The position numbers and the translations under genes were made by a program. A DNA stretch of 64,000 nt from Frateuria terrea (GTDB lineage Bacteria > Pseudomonadota > Gammaproteobacteria > Xanthomonadales > Rhodanobacteraceae), in the NCBI RefSeq assembly GCF_900115705.1, contig NZ_FOXL01000006.1:330648-394647 (forward strand), given 5' to 3'. Below are positions 37,613-46,967 of this stretch, piece after piece. Under the pieces are notes generated by a model that saw only the letters and a list, made by a program, of their open reading frames with translations, was not told the origin of the DNA and ran no database searches. The stretch's first letter is position 1, and every line of letters begins with the position of its first letter.

Positions 37613-38518
37613 TTACCCGGTGAGGCCCAGCTTGCGCATGAGCGCCTGCGCATCGAACGGTGCATGCACCTTCGCATCGTTGTCGAAATAGCAGTACACG
37701 TCGCGGCCGGCGCGCTTCGGCGGCGGCTTGCCGCTCGCGAGCACCGCGTCGTCCGGTTCGCCCCCGTGCGACCAGGCCAGGATGCGCGCGGCCCAGCGCT
37801 CCAGCGCCGCGTCGCTGTAGCCGCTGGTGTAGAGCTTCTCGTCACCATGCAGCCGCAGGTACATGAAGTCCGCAGTGACGTCTTCCAGGTACGGCCAGCG
37901 GCCGGCCGTGTCGGCCACCACCAGCGCCACCTTGTGCCTGCGCAGCAGCGCGATGAACGGCTCGCAGACGAAGCTCTCGTGGCGGATCTCCAGCGCGTGC
38001 CGCAGGCGCCGCTTGCGGTCGGGCGTGACGCTGGCCCCGTGCTTCAGCCGGTGGTCGTGCTTGCGCGCGAGCGCCGCGGCCTGGAGCGTGTCGCGCGGCA
38101 ACGCGCCGAGGAAGTGGTCGAACAGCACCTCGTCGAAGCGCTGGCTGGGCGGGCATTGCCACAGGACCGGCCCCAGCTTTGCGCCGAGCTCGAACACGCC
38201 CGAGGCGAGGAAGTTGGCCATTGGTCCTTCGAAGTCGCGCAGCCGCTTGATGTGCGTAATGAAGCGCGGCCCCTTGACCGCGAAGACGAAGCCACGCGGC
38301 GTGGCGGCGTTCCAGCACGCGTAGCTCGAAGGCCGTTGCAGGCTGTAGAAGGAGCCGTTGAGCTCGACGCTGCCGACCTGGCGCGAGGCGTACTCCAGTT
38401 CGGCCCGCTGCGGCAGGTCCTTCGGATAGAACACCCCGCGCCAGGGCGCGTAGCGCCAGCCGGAAATGCCGATGCGCAGTGTCGCCACATCCGTCTCGTC
38501 CGCCGATACCGCTGCCAT
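37613..38518 (-). CDS. DUF72 family protein
   Basis: 301 residues, TIM-barrel DUF72 (YecE) family. Motifs: LRIGISGWRYAPWRGVFYP (from residue 14), YASRQVGSVELNGSFYSLQR, FVFAVKGPRFITHIKRLRD, LGPVLWQCPPS, ALEIRHESFV and DFMYLRLHGDEKLYTSGYSD. The family is widespread with no settled function. ATG 38518 begins a short non-conserved lead. It lies 37 bp downstream of tag on the same strand. Confidence 0.88.
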   Translation of the reverse strand: MAAVSADETDVATLRIGISGWRYAPWRGVFYPKDLPQRAELEYASRQVGSVELNGSFYSLQRPSSYACWNAATPRGFVFAVKGPRFITHIKRLRDFEGPMANFLASGVFELGAKLGPVLWQCPPSQRFDEVLFDHFLGALPRDTLQAAALARKHDHRLKHGASVTPDRKRRLRHALEIRHESFVCEPFIALLRRHKVALVVADTAGRWPYLEDVTADFMYLRLHGDEKLYTSGYSDAALERWAARILAWSHGGEPDDAVLASGKPPPKRAGRDVYCYFDNDAKVHAPFDAQALMRKLGLTG

Positions 38519-38555
38519 GCAAGCGTCCGCCGGGTGACGTACGGGTGAACCCGGC

Positions 38556-39110
38556 TCAGACCTGGCGGTGGCGGAAGCAGCCGACCAGGTGGTCGTTGAC
38601 CATGCCGGTGGCCTGCATCAGCGCATAGCAGATGGTGCTGCCGACGAAGCGGAAGCCGTCCTTCTTCAGCGTCTTGCTCATGCGGTCGGAGAGGGCGGTG
38701 GTCGCCGGCACCTCGGCCGGCGTCTTCCAGCGGTTGCGCACCGGCCTGCCCTCGACGAACGACCACAGGTAGGCGTCCAGGCTGCCGTGGGCTTCGATCG
38801 CATTGAGCGCGGCGCGGGCGTTGTCGCGGGCTGCGCCGACCTTCAGGCGGTTGCGGATGATGCCCGGATCGGTGAGCAGCTTTTCCAGCTCGCGGTCGCC
38901 CATGCGCGCCACGCGCGCGATGTCGAAGCCGTGGAATACCTCGCGGTAGCGTTCGCGCTTGGCCAGCACCGTGCGCCAGGACAGGCCGGCCTGCGCGCCT
39001 TCCAGACAGAGGAACTCGAACAGCATGCGGTCGTCGTGCAGCGGCGCGCCCCATTCGGTGTCGTGATAGGCGCAAAGCAGGTCGTCGGTGGCCCAGGTGC
39101 AGCGCTGCAT
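38556..39110 (-). CDS. tag: DNA-3-methyladenine glycosylase I
   Basis: Base-excision enzyme removing 3-methyladenine; 184 residues, typical. Motifs: MQRCTWATDDLLCAYHDTEW with the N-terminal zinc Cys, LFEFLCLEGAQAGLSWRTVL, and the C-terminal FRFVGSTICYALMQATGMVN followed by a zinc-ligand His near the end. ATG 39110 is used; the frame continues upstream to 39140 without a better start. Divergent from the EamA transporter. Confidence 0.95.
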   Translation of the reverse strand: MQRCTWATDDLLCAYHDTEWGAPLHDDRMLFEFLCLEGAQAGLSWRTVLAKRERYREVFHGFDIARVARMGDRELEKLLTDPGIIRNRLKVGAARDNARAALNAIEAHGSLDAYLWSFVEGRPVRNRWKTPAEVPATTALSDRMSKTLKKDGFRFVGSTICYALMQATGMVNDHLVGCFRHRQV

Positions 39111-39195
39111 GTGGCAATCCCGTGACGGCAGGGGCGCCACTTTAGCGCAGCGGGCACGGCGTACACTGGCGCCCTTTCACCGCACTGTTTCCTCC

Positions 39196-40095
39196 ATGTC
39201 GAACGCCTCCCCGCAGCGCGGCGCGCTGGCCGCCCTGGCCGGCACCATCCTGATCTGGGCCTACAGCTGGGTGGTGATGAAGCAGGCGCTCGACTGGGCC
39301 GGGCCGTTCGATTTCGCCGCGTTGCGTTATCTGTTCGGCGCGCTGGTGCTGTTCGCCGCGCTGCTGGCCGGCCGGCAGTCGTTGAAGCCGCCGCCATGGC
39401 TGCCCACGGTGCTGATCGGGCTGTGCCAGACCGCAGCCTTCCAGGGACTGGAGCAGTGGGCGCTGGTCGGCGGCGGCGCCGGGCACGTGGCGCTGCTCGC
39501 CTACAGCATGCCGTTCTGGGCCGTGCTGCTGGCCTGGCCGCTGCTGTCCGAGCGGCCGGCCGGCAGGCACTGGCTGGGCCTGGCGCTCGCCGGCACGGGA
39601 CTGGTGTGCATCCTCGAACCCTGGCGCGGCCTGGGCAGTCCGCTGAGCACGATGCTGGCACTGGCCGGCGGTGTGGCCTGGGCCGGCGGCACCGTGCTGA
39701 GCAAGCGGTTGTTCCAGCAGCATGCGGTGTCGCCGCTCGCCCTGACCAGCTGGCAGATGCTGATCGGCGCGCTGGCGCTGGGCGCGGTCGCGCTGCTGGT
39801 GCCGCAACGTCCGGTCGAATGGAACTGGCGTTTCGCCGGCGCACTGGTCTACAGCGCCGTGATGGCCTCCAGCGTAGCGTGGGGACTGTGGCTGTTGGTG
39901 CTGAAGCGATTGCCCACCACGGTGGCGAGCCTGTCCAGCCTGGGCGTGCCGGTGGTCAGCGTGCTGCTTGCCTGGCTGATCCTGGGCGAGCAGCCGAGCG
40001 CGGCCGAAGGCGTAGGCATCGTACTGGTGCTGCTGGGCCTGGCGGCGGTGACCGGCGTGCTGAAACGGCCTGGAAAGGTGCGCCGCGCAACCTGA
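39196..40095 (+). CDS. EamA/DMT-family transporter
   Basis: Ten-helix drug/metabolite transporter with two EamA repeats, 299 residues, inner membrane. The first repeat starts ALAALAGTILIWAYSWVVMK and includes LRYLFGALVLFAALLAGR; the second begins near TMLALAGGVAWAGGTVLSKR and ends VVSVLLAWLILGEQPSAAEG. These proteins export metabolites or amino acids; the substrate is unknown. ATG 39196 lies 34 bp after a -10-like TACACT. The stop is 33 bp before the hydroxylase gene. Confidence 0.86.
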   Translation: MSNASPQRGALAALAGTILIWAYSWVVMKQALDWAGPFDFAALRYLFGALVLFAALLAGRQSLKPPPWLPTVLIGLCQTAAFQGLEQWALVGGGAGHVALLAYSMPFWAVLLAWPLLSERPAGRHWLGLALAGTGLVCILEPWRGLGSPLSTMLALAGGVAWAGGTVLSKRLFQQHAVSPLALTSWQMLIGALALGAVALLVPQRPVEWNWRFAGALVYSAVMASSVAWGLWLLVLKRLPTTVASLSSLGVPVVSVLLAWLILGEQPSAAEGVGIVLVLLGLAAVTGVLKRPGKVRRAT

Positions 40096-40128
40096 GGCCA
40101 TCGCGTTCCGCCACCGCGGGCTTTGCAT

Positions 40129-41202
40129 ATGCACTTGTGGTCCGACCTCGTCACCTGGTTCAGCCGGCACGCGGTGATGCCGCTGCTGGCCTGGCTGCAC
40201 ATCGCGGGGCTGGCGGGCGACCCGCGCGAGATTGCCGAAGCGGTGATGATCGCGCTGCTGCAGGTGGCGATCATCGCCTGCGTGTTCCGTCCGCTGGAGA
40301 CCCTCGCGCCGGCCGAACGCTGGAGCGACCGCAAGCTGACCCGGGTCGATCGCCAGTACACGCTGCTGATGCTGCTGGGCATCTTCCCGCTGTTTTCCTA
40401 CCTGGTGCTGACGCCGATCAGCAATTACTTCGGCGGCACCGCCGACGGCGGCAGCAGCGATTCGCTGCTGGGCATCACGCACTGGTGGCCGGGCCTGGAC
40501 CATCACCCGCTGGCGCTGTTCCTCATCTACTACGTGATCTACGACCTGGTGTACTACCTCATGCACCGGGTGCAGCACGCCATGCCCTGGTGGTGGGCGC
40601 TGCACAGCATGCACCACAGCCAGCGCCAGATGAGCTGCTGGACCAACGACCGCGGCAGCCTGGTCGACGGCTTCCTGCAATCGATGGTGCTGGCCGGGGT
40701 GGGCGTGCTGATCGGCGTCGCGCCGACCGACTTCGCCTGGCTGATGCTGCTGGGCGAGCTGGTGCAGAACTTCTCGCACACCAATGTGCGCTTCGGCTTC
40801 GGACCGCTGTTGCAGAAGTGCTTCGTCGATCCGAAGTTCCACCGCCTGCACCACATGGTGGTCGACGAGGCGCGGCCGGGCCTGCACAACTGCAACTTCG
40901 GCCAGGTGTTCTCGATCTGGGACGTGCTGCTGGGCACTGCACTGTACGGCGAGCCGGCGCGCCCGACCGGCGTGGGCGACCCGCAGGTCGACGCGGACAA
41001 CGGCCACGGCCTGGTCGGCCTGCACTGGGCCGCGTTCAAGCGCTTCTGGGCCACCGTGCGCACGCTGGAGGGCTGGCGTCCGGGCGAGGTGTCGTTCGAT
41101 ACCGCCGGGCGGCCGGTCCGGGTGGTGCACGCGGCTCCTGCCCCAACCGTGTGTCCGCCGGCGGTTCCGGCGGCGACGCTGGAAGGCGCGACCGCCGACT
41201 AG
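40129..41202 (+). CDS. Fatty acid hydroxylase / sterol desaturase superfamily membrane protein
   Basis: 357 residues with several hydrophobic segments and the His-rich di-iron motifs of the superfamily: YYLMHRVQHAMPWWWALHSM with HH next, SHTNVRFGF, and FHRLHHMVVDEARPGLHNCN. It probably hydroxylates or desaturates a lipid in the inner membrane. ATG 40129 is used; a TTG at 40123 is the only alternative. The stop TAG (41200-41202) lies inside the 6-bp target duplication of the insertion sequence, so the gene was left intact by a hair. Confidence 0.88.
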   Translation: MHLWSDLVTWFSRHAVMPLLAWLHIAGLAGDPREIAEAVMIALLQVAIIACVFRPLETLAPAERWSDRKLTRVDRQYTLLMLLGIFPLFSYLVLTPISNYFGGTADGGSSDSLLGITHWWPGLDHHPLALFLIYYVIYDLVYYLMHRVQHAMPWWWALHSMHHSQRQMSCWTNDRGSLVDGFLQSMVLAGVGVLIGVAPTDFAWLMLLGELVQNFSHTNVRFGFGPLLQKCFVDPKFHRLHHMVVDEARPGLHNCNFGQVFSIWDVLLGTALYGEPARPTGVGDPQVDADNGHGLVGLHWAAFKRFWATVRTLEGWRPGEVSFDTAGRPVRVVHAAPAPTVCPPAVPAATLEGATAD

Positions 41203-41203
41203 G
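41198..41203. repeat. Left target-site duplication of the IS element
   Basis: ACTAGG directly before the left inverted repeat; it contains the hydroxylase stop codon TAG. Confidence 0.88.
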
Positions 41204-42228
41204 TGTGATCTCTCAGTAGGTTGTTCACCCGGGGCAATCCCGGAATTCTGGAGGTGCGACCCAACCAGCCCACCAGGAGCCCCGGATGAACCTGCATAAA
41301 CATGCCCGTCTTACGCCCCGAGGTCGAGCCCTGCTCGTGGAGCGGGTGCTTGAGCACGGTCTGCGTGTGGAGGAGGCGGCCCATGCCGCGGGAGTCAGCG
41401 TGCGCACGGCGTACAAATGGCTGCAGCGCTTTCGCGCGGAAGGCGCAGCCGGATTACTCGATCGCTCCTCCCGCCCACACCGCTGTCCGCATGCTACGGC
41501 CGAAGCGCTCGCCAAGCAGGTGATGGCGCACCGCCGTGAGCGTTGGACCTACCGGCAGATCGCCCAGCATCTGGCGGTGGCCGCCAGTACGATCGGCCGC
41601 CTGGTCAAGCGCGCCGGGCTGCATCGGCTGGCGGAACTGGAGCCGGCGCGCCCGGCGAATCGGTACGAATACCCGGCACCGGGCGACCTGCTGCACCTGG
41701 ACATCAAGAAGCTGGGGCGTTTCTGGCGCCCGGGTCACCGCGTTACCGGCGAGCGCCAGCGTGCATCGGATGGAGCTGGCCGGGAATTCGTGCACGTGGC
41801 GATCGATGACGCCTCGCGCGTGGCTTTTGGCACCATCGAACCCAACGAGCGTGGCCCCAGTGCGTGCCGCGCCCTGCTCAAGGCGCTGCGTTATTACCGC
41901 ACGCTGGGCGTGCGCTTCACTCGTGTCATGACCGACAACGGGGCCTGCTACAAATCCCGCGCCTTCCGGCGCTTGCTGCGCCGGCTCGGACTGCGTCACC
42001 TGCGCACCCGGCCCTATACACCCCGCACCAACGGCAAGGCCGAGCGCTTCATCCAGACCGCCTTGCGCGAATGGGCCTACGCGCGCCGCTATGAACACTC
42101 GGCCCAGCGCGCCGCCCATTGGCTGACCTGGTTGCACCAATACAACTGGCACCGGCCACATGCCAGCCTGGACTACCGACCGCCCATCACCCGCATCGGC
42201 GCCATGAACAACCTGGTGGGTTTACACA
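41204..42228 (+). mobile_element. IS481-family insertion sequence, intact, 1025 bp
   Basis: Terminal inverted repeats have the form TGTG - 10 bp - AGGTTGTTCA: left 41204-41227, right 42205-42228 on the other strand, with identical spacing and fourteen identical anchored bases. It is flanked on both sides by the perfect 6-bp direct repeat ACTAGG. One transposase gene fills it. Size, DDE protein and ends fit IS481. Intact duplications and frame suggest recent arrival. Confidence 0.93.
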
Positions 42229-42233
42229 ACTAG
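41286..42233 (+). CDS. IS481-family transposase
   Basis: 315-residue DDE transposase. The N-terminal helix-turn-helix is RVEEAAHAAGVSVRTAYKWL, followed by a second helical DNA-binding region (WTYRQIAQHLAVAASTIGRL). The catalytic triad is visible with DD(35)E spacing: Asp139 (LHLDIKK), Asp217 (VMTDNGACYKS) and Glu253 (NGKAERFIQT). AGGAG precedes the ATG at 41286. The last codon and the TAG stop come from the flanking target duplication rather than the element, so the C terminus depends on the insertion site. Confidence 0.94.
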   Translation: MNLHKHARLTPRGRALLVERVLEHGLRVEEAAHAAGVSVRTAYKWLQRFRAEGAAGLLDRSSRPHRCPHATAEALAKQVMAHRRERWTYRQIAQHLAVAASTIGRLVKRAGLHRLAELEPARPANRYEYPAPGDLLHLDIKKLGRFWRPGHRVTGERQRASDGAGREFVHVAIDDASRVAFGTIEPNERGPSACRALLKALRYYRTLGVRFTRVMTDNGACYKSRAFRRLLRRLGLRHLRTRPYTPRTNGKAERFIQTALREWAYARRYEHSAQRAAHWLTWLHQYNWHRPHASLDYRPPITRIGAMNNLVGLHN

Positions 42234-42234
42234 G
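42229..42234. repeat. Right target-site duplication of the IS element
   Basis: ACTAGG directly after the right inverted repeat; it supplies the transposase TAG stop (42231-42233). Confidence 0.88.
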
Positions 42235-42261
42235 TCGCCGGGCGGGCGGCCGGGCCCCCGC

Positions 42262-43209
42262 TCACCAGGGCAACGCGTCCAGATCGACGTTGCCACCGGT
42301 GAGCACCACGCCGACGTGGCGGCCAGCGAAGCGCTCCCCGGCCTTGAGGATCGCGGCGAACGCGGTCGCGCTGGAGACCTCCACCACCAGCTTGAGCTCC
42401 TGCCACAGCAGCCGCATGGCGGCGATGGTTTCGGCATCGGTCACGGTGATGACGTCGATGCGGTGCCTGCGCAGCGCATCGAGGTTGGGCGTGCCGACGA
42501 GCGCGCGCAGGCCGTCGCAGACCGTATCGGGAACCACGTCGGTGACCCGCTCGCCGCGGGCGAGCGAACGCGCGGCGTCATCCGCACCCGCCGGTTCGGC
42601 GGCGTGCAGGCTGAGCTCCGGCCGCAGCGCATGCGCGGCGATCGCCACGCCGGAGGCCAGTCCACCGCCGCCGACCGGCGTGACCAGCGCATCGATGCCG
42701 GGCGCCTGCGCCAGCAGTTCCAGCGCGATCGTGCCCTGGCCGGCCATCACCTGGGTGTCGGCATAGGGATGCACCAGCACGGCGCCGGTATCCTGCACCA
42801 GCTGCGCGGTGGTCGCCTCGCGCGCGGCCTGGGTCGGCGCGCAGCGATGCAGCACCGCACCGGCGCGTTCGATCGCTTCGAGCTTGGCGCGCACCGCGCC
42901 CTCGGGCACCACCACGTGGGCGCGGATGCCGCGGGTGGCTGCCGCCAGCGCCAACGCGTTGCCGTGGTTGCCAGAGGAATGGGTGACCACGCCGCGCGCG
43001 GCGGCCGCCTCGTCCAGCGCCCAGACCGCGTTGCAGGCGCCGCGGAACTTGAAGGCGCCGCCGCGCTGCAGGTTCTCGCACTTGAAGTGCAGCTGCGCGC
43101 CGGCCAGCGCGTCGAGCGCGTCGCTGCGCATCACGGGCGTGACGCGCGCATGCGGCGCGATCCGCGCGGCGGCATCCTGGATCTGGGCGAAGGTGGGCAG
43201 ATGGGTCAT
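42262..43209 (-). CDS. PLP-dependent threonine/serine dehydratase-like protein
   Basis: 315 residues, fold-type II PLP enzyme of the threonine dehydratase / serine racemase group. Motifs: FKCENLQRGGAFKFRGACNA with the PLP lysine (about residue 54), THSSGNHGNALALAAATRG, TPVGGGGLASGVAIAAHAL and the C-terminal VGVVLTGGNVDLDAL. There is no C-terminal ACT domain, so it resembles catabolic TdcB or serine racemase rather than biosynthetic IlvA. It could still supply 2-ketobutyrate, since no ilvA lies in the ilv operon; this is not shown. It overlaps the downstream end of the epimerase gene by ATGA. Confidence 0.85.
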   Translation of the reverse strand: MTHLPTFAQIQDAAARIAPHARVTPVMRSDALDALAGAQLHFKCENLQRGGAFKFRGACNAVWALDEAAAARGVVTHSSGNHGNALALAAATRGIRAHVVVPEGAVRAKLEAIERAGAVLHRCAPTQAAREATTAQLVQDTGAVLVHPYADTQVMAGQGTIALELLAQAPGIDALVTPVGGGGLASGVAIAAHALRPELSLHAAEPAGADDAARSLARGERVTDVVPDTVCDGLRALVGTPNLDALRRHRIDVITVTDAETIAAMRLLWQELKLVVEVSSATAFAAILKAGERFAGRHVGVVLTGGNVDLDALPW

Positions 43210-44201
43210 GGCGTATCGAGCTCCACGCCGCAGCGGAACGTGCGTGCGGCGCCAGGTTCAAGTCGGATGGCTTCGGCGCATTCGGGCCGGTTGAAGGCGT
43301 CGGGCAGGCTTTCCATAGGTTCGAGCGCGAGCGAACGGCGTGCGTCGCGCTCCAGCGTATCGCCGGTATAGGCCAGCAGCACGCCGCGCTCCTGCCACAC
43401 CGCGATGCCGACGCCGCTTGCGCTGTCGCGCAGCCGCGTACGCGTGCGGCCGTCGGCGTCGAGCCGCAGGCCGGTGTAGCTGTGGTTGAGCTCGAGCGAA
43501 CCGATCGCGCGCGGCTGGCGGAAGTCGAGTCCAGGTGCCTGTGCCAGCGGCAGGTAGGCGTCCGGGCCCGGCAGCGGAATGAAGTCCGCGTCGGTGCGGA
43601 TCACGCAGGCGGCGGGGATTTCCAGCTCCCACGACGCCAGCGGTCCGCTGCCGACGCGGAAGTACGGATGCCAGCCGACGAAGGCTGGCGCCGCATGGGT
43701 GCCGATGTTGCGCAGGGTCGTTTCCAGCGTGAGGCCGTCGGTCGCCAGCGTGTAGCGCACCGCCAGGTCGAGTGCGAACGGATAGCCCGGCTGCGGCGCA
43801 ATGGTGGCGACCAGCAGCACGCTCGCGGCGTGCTCATCCGCGCCCAGTGCGGCGATGGCGAACTCGGTGTCGCGCACGAAGCCGTGGCGGCTTGCACGCG
43901 CCGCGTCGCTGGTGCCCGGCATGAGATCGTGTTCGGCGCCGTCGAAGCAGTAGCGTGCATCGGCCATGCGATTGGCGAACGGCGCCAGCAGGGCGAAGCG
44001 CGAGCCCGGGCGGGCGGCCAGTTCGGCGGCACTCCGGTACCCGTCGGCCAGTTGCACGCACCGTTCGCCGAAGCGCGCTTCGAAACCAAGCACGCAGGCG
44101 GCGTGCCGGGCGATACGCACGCGGCGACCACGCGCGATGTCGTTCAATACCACCACCGGCTGCGTGTCCAGCCATGCGATGGCGACGTCGAATGCACCCA
44201 T
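43206..44201 (-). CDS. Aldose 1-epimerase family protein
   Basis: 331 residues, galactose mutarotase-like beta-sandwich. Visible elements: SRFALLAPFANRMADARYCF with the conserved NR, RHGFVRDTEFA, the catalytic-His region AFVGWHPYFRV, and the late Glu in LALEPMESLPDAFNRPE. It interconverts sugar anomers or acts on a phosphorylated sugar; the substrate is unknown. The ATG at 44201 lies 63 bp from the divergent pepN start. The stop overlaps the next gene's ATG, so the pair forms an operon. Confidence 0.84.
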   Translation of the reverse strand: MGAFDVAIAWLDTQPVVVLNDIARGRRVRIARHAACVLGFEARFGERCVQLADGYRSAAELAARPGSRFALLAPFANRMADARYCFDGAEHDLMPGTSDAARASRHGFVRDTEFAIAALGADEHAASVLLVATIAPQPGYPFALDLAVRYTLATDGLTLETTLRNIGTHAAPAFVGWHPYFRVGSGPLASWELEIPAACVIRTDADFIPLPGPDAYLPLAQAPGLDFRQPRAIGSLELNHSYTGLRLDADGRTRTRLRDSASGVGIAVWQERGVLLAYTGDTLERDARRSLALEPMESLPDAFNRPECAEAIRLEPGAARTFRCGVELDTP

Positions 44202-44264
44202 GTCCGATCCGGCCGCGAAAGCGTCGCATGTTAGCCTGAGCCTTCCCCCAGCGGCTTCTCCCCC

Positions 44265-46895
44265 ATGACTGCGCGCGACGAACAAAGCCCCTCGCCCATC
44301 CGCCTTGCCGACTACCGGCCGCCCGCCTGGACGGTCAGCCAGATCGAGCTGGAGTTCGACTTGGGGATAGACAGCACCGAGGTGCGTTCGCGCCTGCACC
44401 TGCGGCGCGACCCCGCGCAACACGTGCCATTGCGGCTGGACGGCGAAGGCCTGGAGCTCATCGCCATCACGCTGGACGGCCAACCGCTGGACGCGCATGC
44501 CTATCGCTACCAGGACGAGGTGCTGGAAGTCGAAGGCGCAAGCGACGACAGCGTGCTGGAGACCCGTGTGCGCGTGCGCCCGGCGGCCAACACCGCACTG
44601 GAGGGGCTGTACCTCTCCGGCTCTCGCGAACAGGGCTTCCTGCTGACCCAGTGCGAGGCGGAGGGCTTCCGCCACGTCACCTTTTTCCCCGACCGCCCGG
44701 ATGTGCTGGCACGCTACAGCGTCACCCTGCGCGCCGACCGCGCGCGCTTCCCGGTGCTGCTGGCCGGCGGCAATCCCGCAGGTGCTGGCGAATTGCCGGA
44801 CGGCCGCCACTGGGCGCGCTTCGTCGACCCCTACCCGAAACCCAGCTATCTCTTCGCGCTGGTCGCCGGGCGACTGGAAAAGATCGAACGCGGTTACCGC
44901 ACCGCCGACGGCCGCGACGTGAAGCTGGTGATCTGGGCCGAGCCGGACGTGATCGATTGCTGCGGTTATGCCATGGACGCGCTCGAGCGGGCCATGCGAT
45001 GGGACGAACGCGCCTACGGACGCAACTTCGACCTGGACGTGTTCCATGTCGTGGCCACGCACGACTTCAACATGGGCGCGATGGAGAACAAGGGGCTCAA
45101 CATCTTCAACGCGAAATACCTGTTGGCCGATCCGGACACCACCACCGACGATGAATACCGCGGGGTGGAAGCGGTGATCGGGCACGAGTACTTCCACAAC
45201 TGGAGCGGCAACCGGGTGACCTGCCGCGACTGGTTCCAGTTGTCGCTCAAGGAAGGCCTTACCGTATTCCGCGAGCAGCAGTTCTCCGCTGACATGAACT
45301 CTGCGCCGCTCAAACGCATCGACGACGTCGCCCTGCTGCGCCGCGCGCAGTTTCCCGAGGATGCAGGTCCGCTGGCCCATCCCGTGCGTCCATCGCAATA
45401 CAGCGAGATCAACAATTTCTATACCGCCACGGTGTACGAGAAAGGCGCGGAACTGGTACGCATGCTGGCCGGCCGGCTCGGGTCCGAGGGCTTCCGCCGC
45501 GGCATGGACCTGTACTTCGATCGCAACGACGGCCGTGCGGCCACGCTTGAGGACTTTCTCGCGGCGTTGGGTTCGGCCAACGGCATCGATCTTTCCCCCT
45601 ACCTGGCCTGGTACGCCCAGGCGGGTACGCCGCAGTTGTCCGCCGCGGGCCGTTACGATGCAGCCACGCGGTCCTACACGCTGACCCTGCGCCAGCACAC
45701 GCCGGCCACCCCCGGTCAGCCGGACAAGCGGGCGCTGCCGATCCCGGTCAAGCTCGCGCTGTTCGGTCCGGACGGACGCATGCTGCCGCTGCACGATGGC
45801 GCTGCCGAGCAGGTGGTGGTGCTCGAGCAGGACGAGCAGTCGTTCGTTTTCCCCGGCATCGAACACGCGCCGGTGCCCTCGCTGCTGCGCGGCTTCTCCG
45901 CACCGGTGATCCTCGACTACGCCTACGCGCCTGCCGAACTGGCCCTGCTGCTGACCCACGACACGGACGGCTTCAACCGCTGGGAAGCCGCCCAGCAACT
46001 GGCCTGGCGCGCGTATGCGGAACTGCGCGACGGCAGTGGCCACGAAGCGCTTTCGGTATGGGGCGACACGCTCGCCGGGCTGTTCGACCAGGATGGGCTC
46101 GATCCCGCGCTGCTCGCCGACCTGCTGACTCCGCCGGGCGAGGTAGAGTTGGCCGAGCGCGAGACCGACGTCGATCCGGCGCGCATCCACGCGCTGCGCC
46201 AGGCCCTGCAGCGCGAACTCGCCGCGCGCATCGGCGCGCACGTGCTGGCCGGGCGCTACCGCACGCTGGAGGCGCAGGCCAGCGATGCACTGGATGCCGC
46301 CAGCCAGGCGCAACGCCGCCTCAGGCGCCGCGTGCTGGAACTGCTGGTGTTGCTCGATGCCGCCAAGGCGCAGGCCCTTGCGGCCGCTCAGTTCGACCGC
46401 GCCGCGACCATGACCGACCGCCTCGCCGCGCTCGCCGTGCTGGTGCGCAGCGGGGCACCGCAAGCGGCAGAGGCGCTCGAGCGCTACCGCACGCGCCATG
46501 CCGGCAACGCGCTGGCGCTGGACAAGTGGTTCGCGGTGCAGGCCCAGATCCCGGGCGAACCGGCCTTGGCGCGCGTGCGTACGTTGCAGGCCAATCCTAA
46601 GTTCACCTTGAAGAATCCCAACCGCGTGCAGGCGCTGCTGGGCACCTGGGCGCGCGGCAACCCGAGCGGTTTCCACCGCGTCGATGGCGAGGGTTATCGG
46701 TTCCTGGCAGCGCGTCTGGCCGAACTGGACGCGCTCAACCCGCAGGTGGCGGCGCGCCTGGCGACGGCTTTCAACGGTTGGCAGCGGTTGGAGCCGGCGC
46801 GGCGCGAGCAGGCGCGGGCGGCGGTGGCGGAACTTGCCGGTCGGCGTCTGTCGCGCAACCTGGCCGAGATCGTCGGTAATATGCTCAAGGGCTAG
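44265..46895 (+). CDS. pepN: Aminopeptidase N (M1 metallopeptidase)
   Basis: Cytoplasmic zinc aminopeptidase, 876 residues, matching E. coli PepN. The substrate-anchoring GAMEN is at residues 271-275; the zinc motif HEYFH has His307 and His311 with the catalytic Glu308, and the third ligand Glu330 is in LSLKEGLTVFREQ. Substrate-pocket residues follow (EINNFYTATVYEKGAELVRM). The C-terminal DUF3458-type helical domain ends RLSRNLAEIVGNMLKG. Monocistronic; followed by a strong 13-bp hairpin. Confidence 0.96.
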   Translation: MTARDEQSPSPIRLADYRPPAWTVSQIELEFDLGIDSTEVRSRLHLRRDPAQHVPLRLDGEGLELIAITLDGQPLDAHAYRYQDEVLEVEGASDDSVLETRVRVRPAANTALEGLYLSGSREQGFLLTQCEAEGFRHVTFFPDRPDVLARYSVTLRADRARFPVLLAGGNPAGAGELPDGRHWARFVDPYPKPSYLFALVAGRLEKIERGYRTADGRDVKLVIWAEPDVIDCCGYAMDALERAMRWDERAYGRNFDLDVFHVVATHDFNMGAMENKGLNIFNAKYLLADPDTTTDDEYRGVEAVIGHEYFHNWSGNRVTCRDWFQLSLKEGLTVFREQQFSADMNSAPLKRIDDVALLRRAQFPEDAGPLAHPVRPSQYSEINNFYTATVYEKGAELVRMLAGRLGSEGFRRGMDLYFDRNDGRAATLEDFLAALGSANGIDLSPYLAWYAQAGTPQLSAAGRYDAATRSYTLTLRQHTPATPGQPDKRALPIPVKLALFGPDGRMLPLHDGAAEQVVVLEQDEQSFVFPGIEHAPVPSLLRGFSAPVILDYAYAPAELALLLTHDTDGFNRWEAAQQLAWRAYAELRDGSGHEALSVWGDTLAGLFDQDGLDPALLADLLTPPGEVELAERETDVDPARIHALRQALQRELAARIGAHVLAGRYRTLEAQASDALDAASQAQRRLRRRVLELLVLLDAAKAQALAAAQFDRAATMTDRLAALAVLVRSGAPQAAEALERYRTRHAGNALALDKWFAVQAQIPGEPALARVRTLQANPKFTLKNPNRVQALLGTWARGNPSGFHRVDGEGYRFLAARLAELDALNPQVAARLATAFNGWQRLEPARREQARAAVAELAGRRLSRNLAEIVGNMLKG

Positions 46896-46923
46896 GCAGC
46901 CCTGAAGCGGGCGGAATGACGCC

Positions 46924-46957
46924 GCCGGCCGGAGCGCTCTGGGCCGCTCCGGCCGGC
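46924..46957. terminator. Strong GC hairpin between convergent genes
   Basis: Perfect 13-bp arms GCCGGCCGGAGCG and CGCTCCGGCCGGC with an 8-base loop, between pepN and the small leftward gene. No U-tract on either side, so termination is inferred from position only. Confidence 0.45.
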
Positions 46958-46967
46958 AGCGGGGCGG

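Noticed and set aside
42262..43209. Calling the PLP dehydratase ilvA
   Set aside because: It has no C-terminal ACT domain, is 315 residues instead of about 510, and lies 18 kb from the ilv operon.
43206..46676. Long leftward open frame across pepN extending the epimerase gene to over 1100 codons
   Set aside because: Only the part after 44201 reads as an aldose epimerase; the rest is antisense to pepN.
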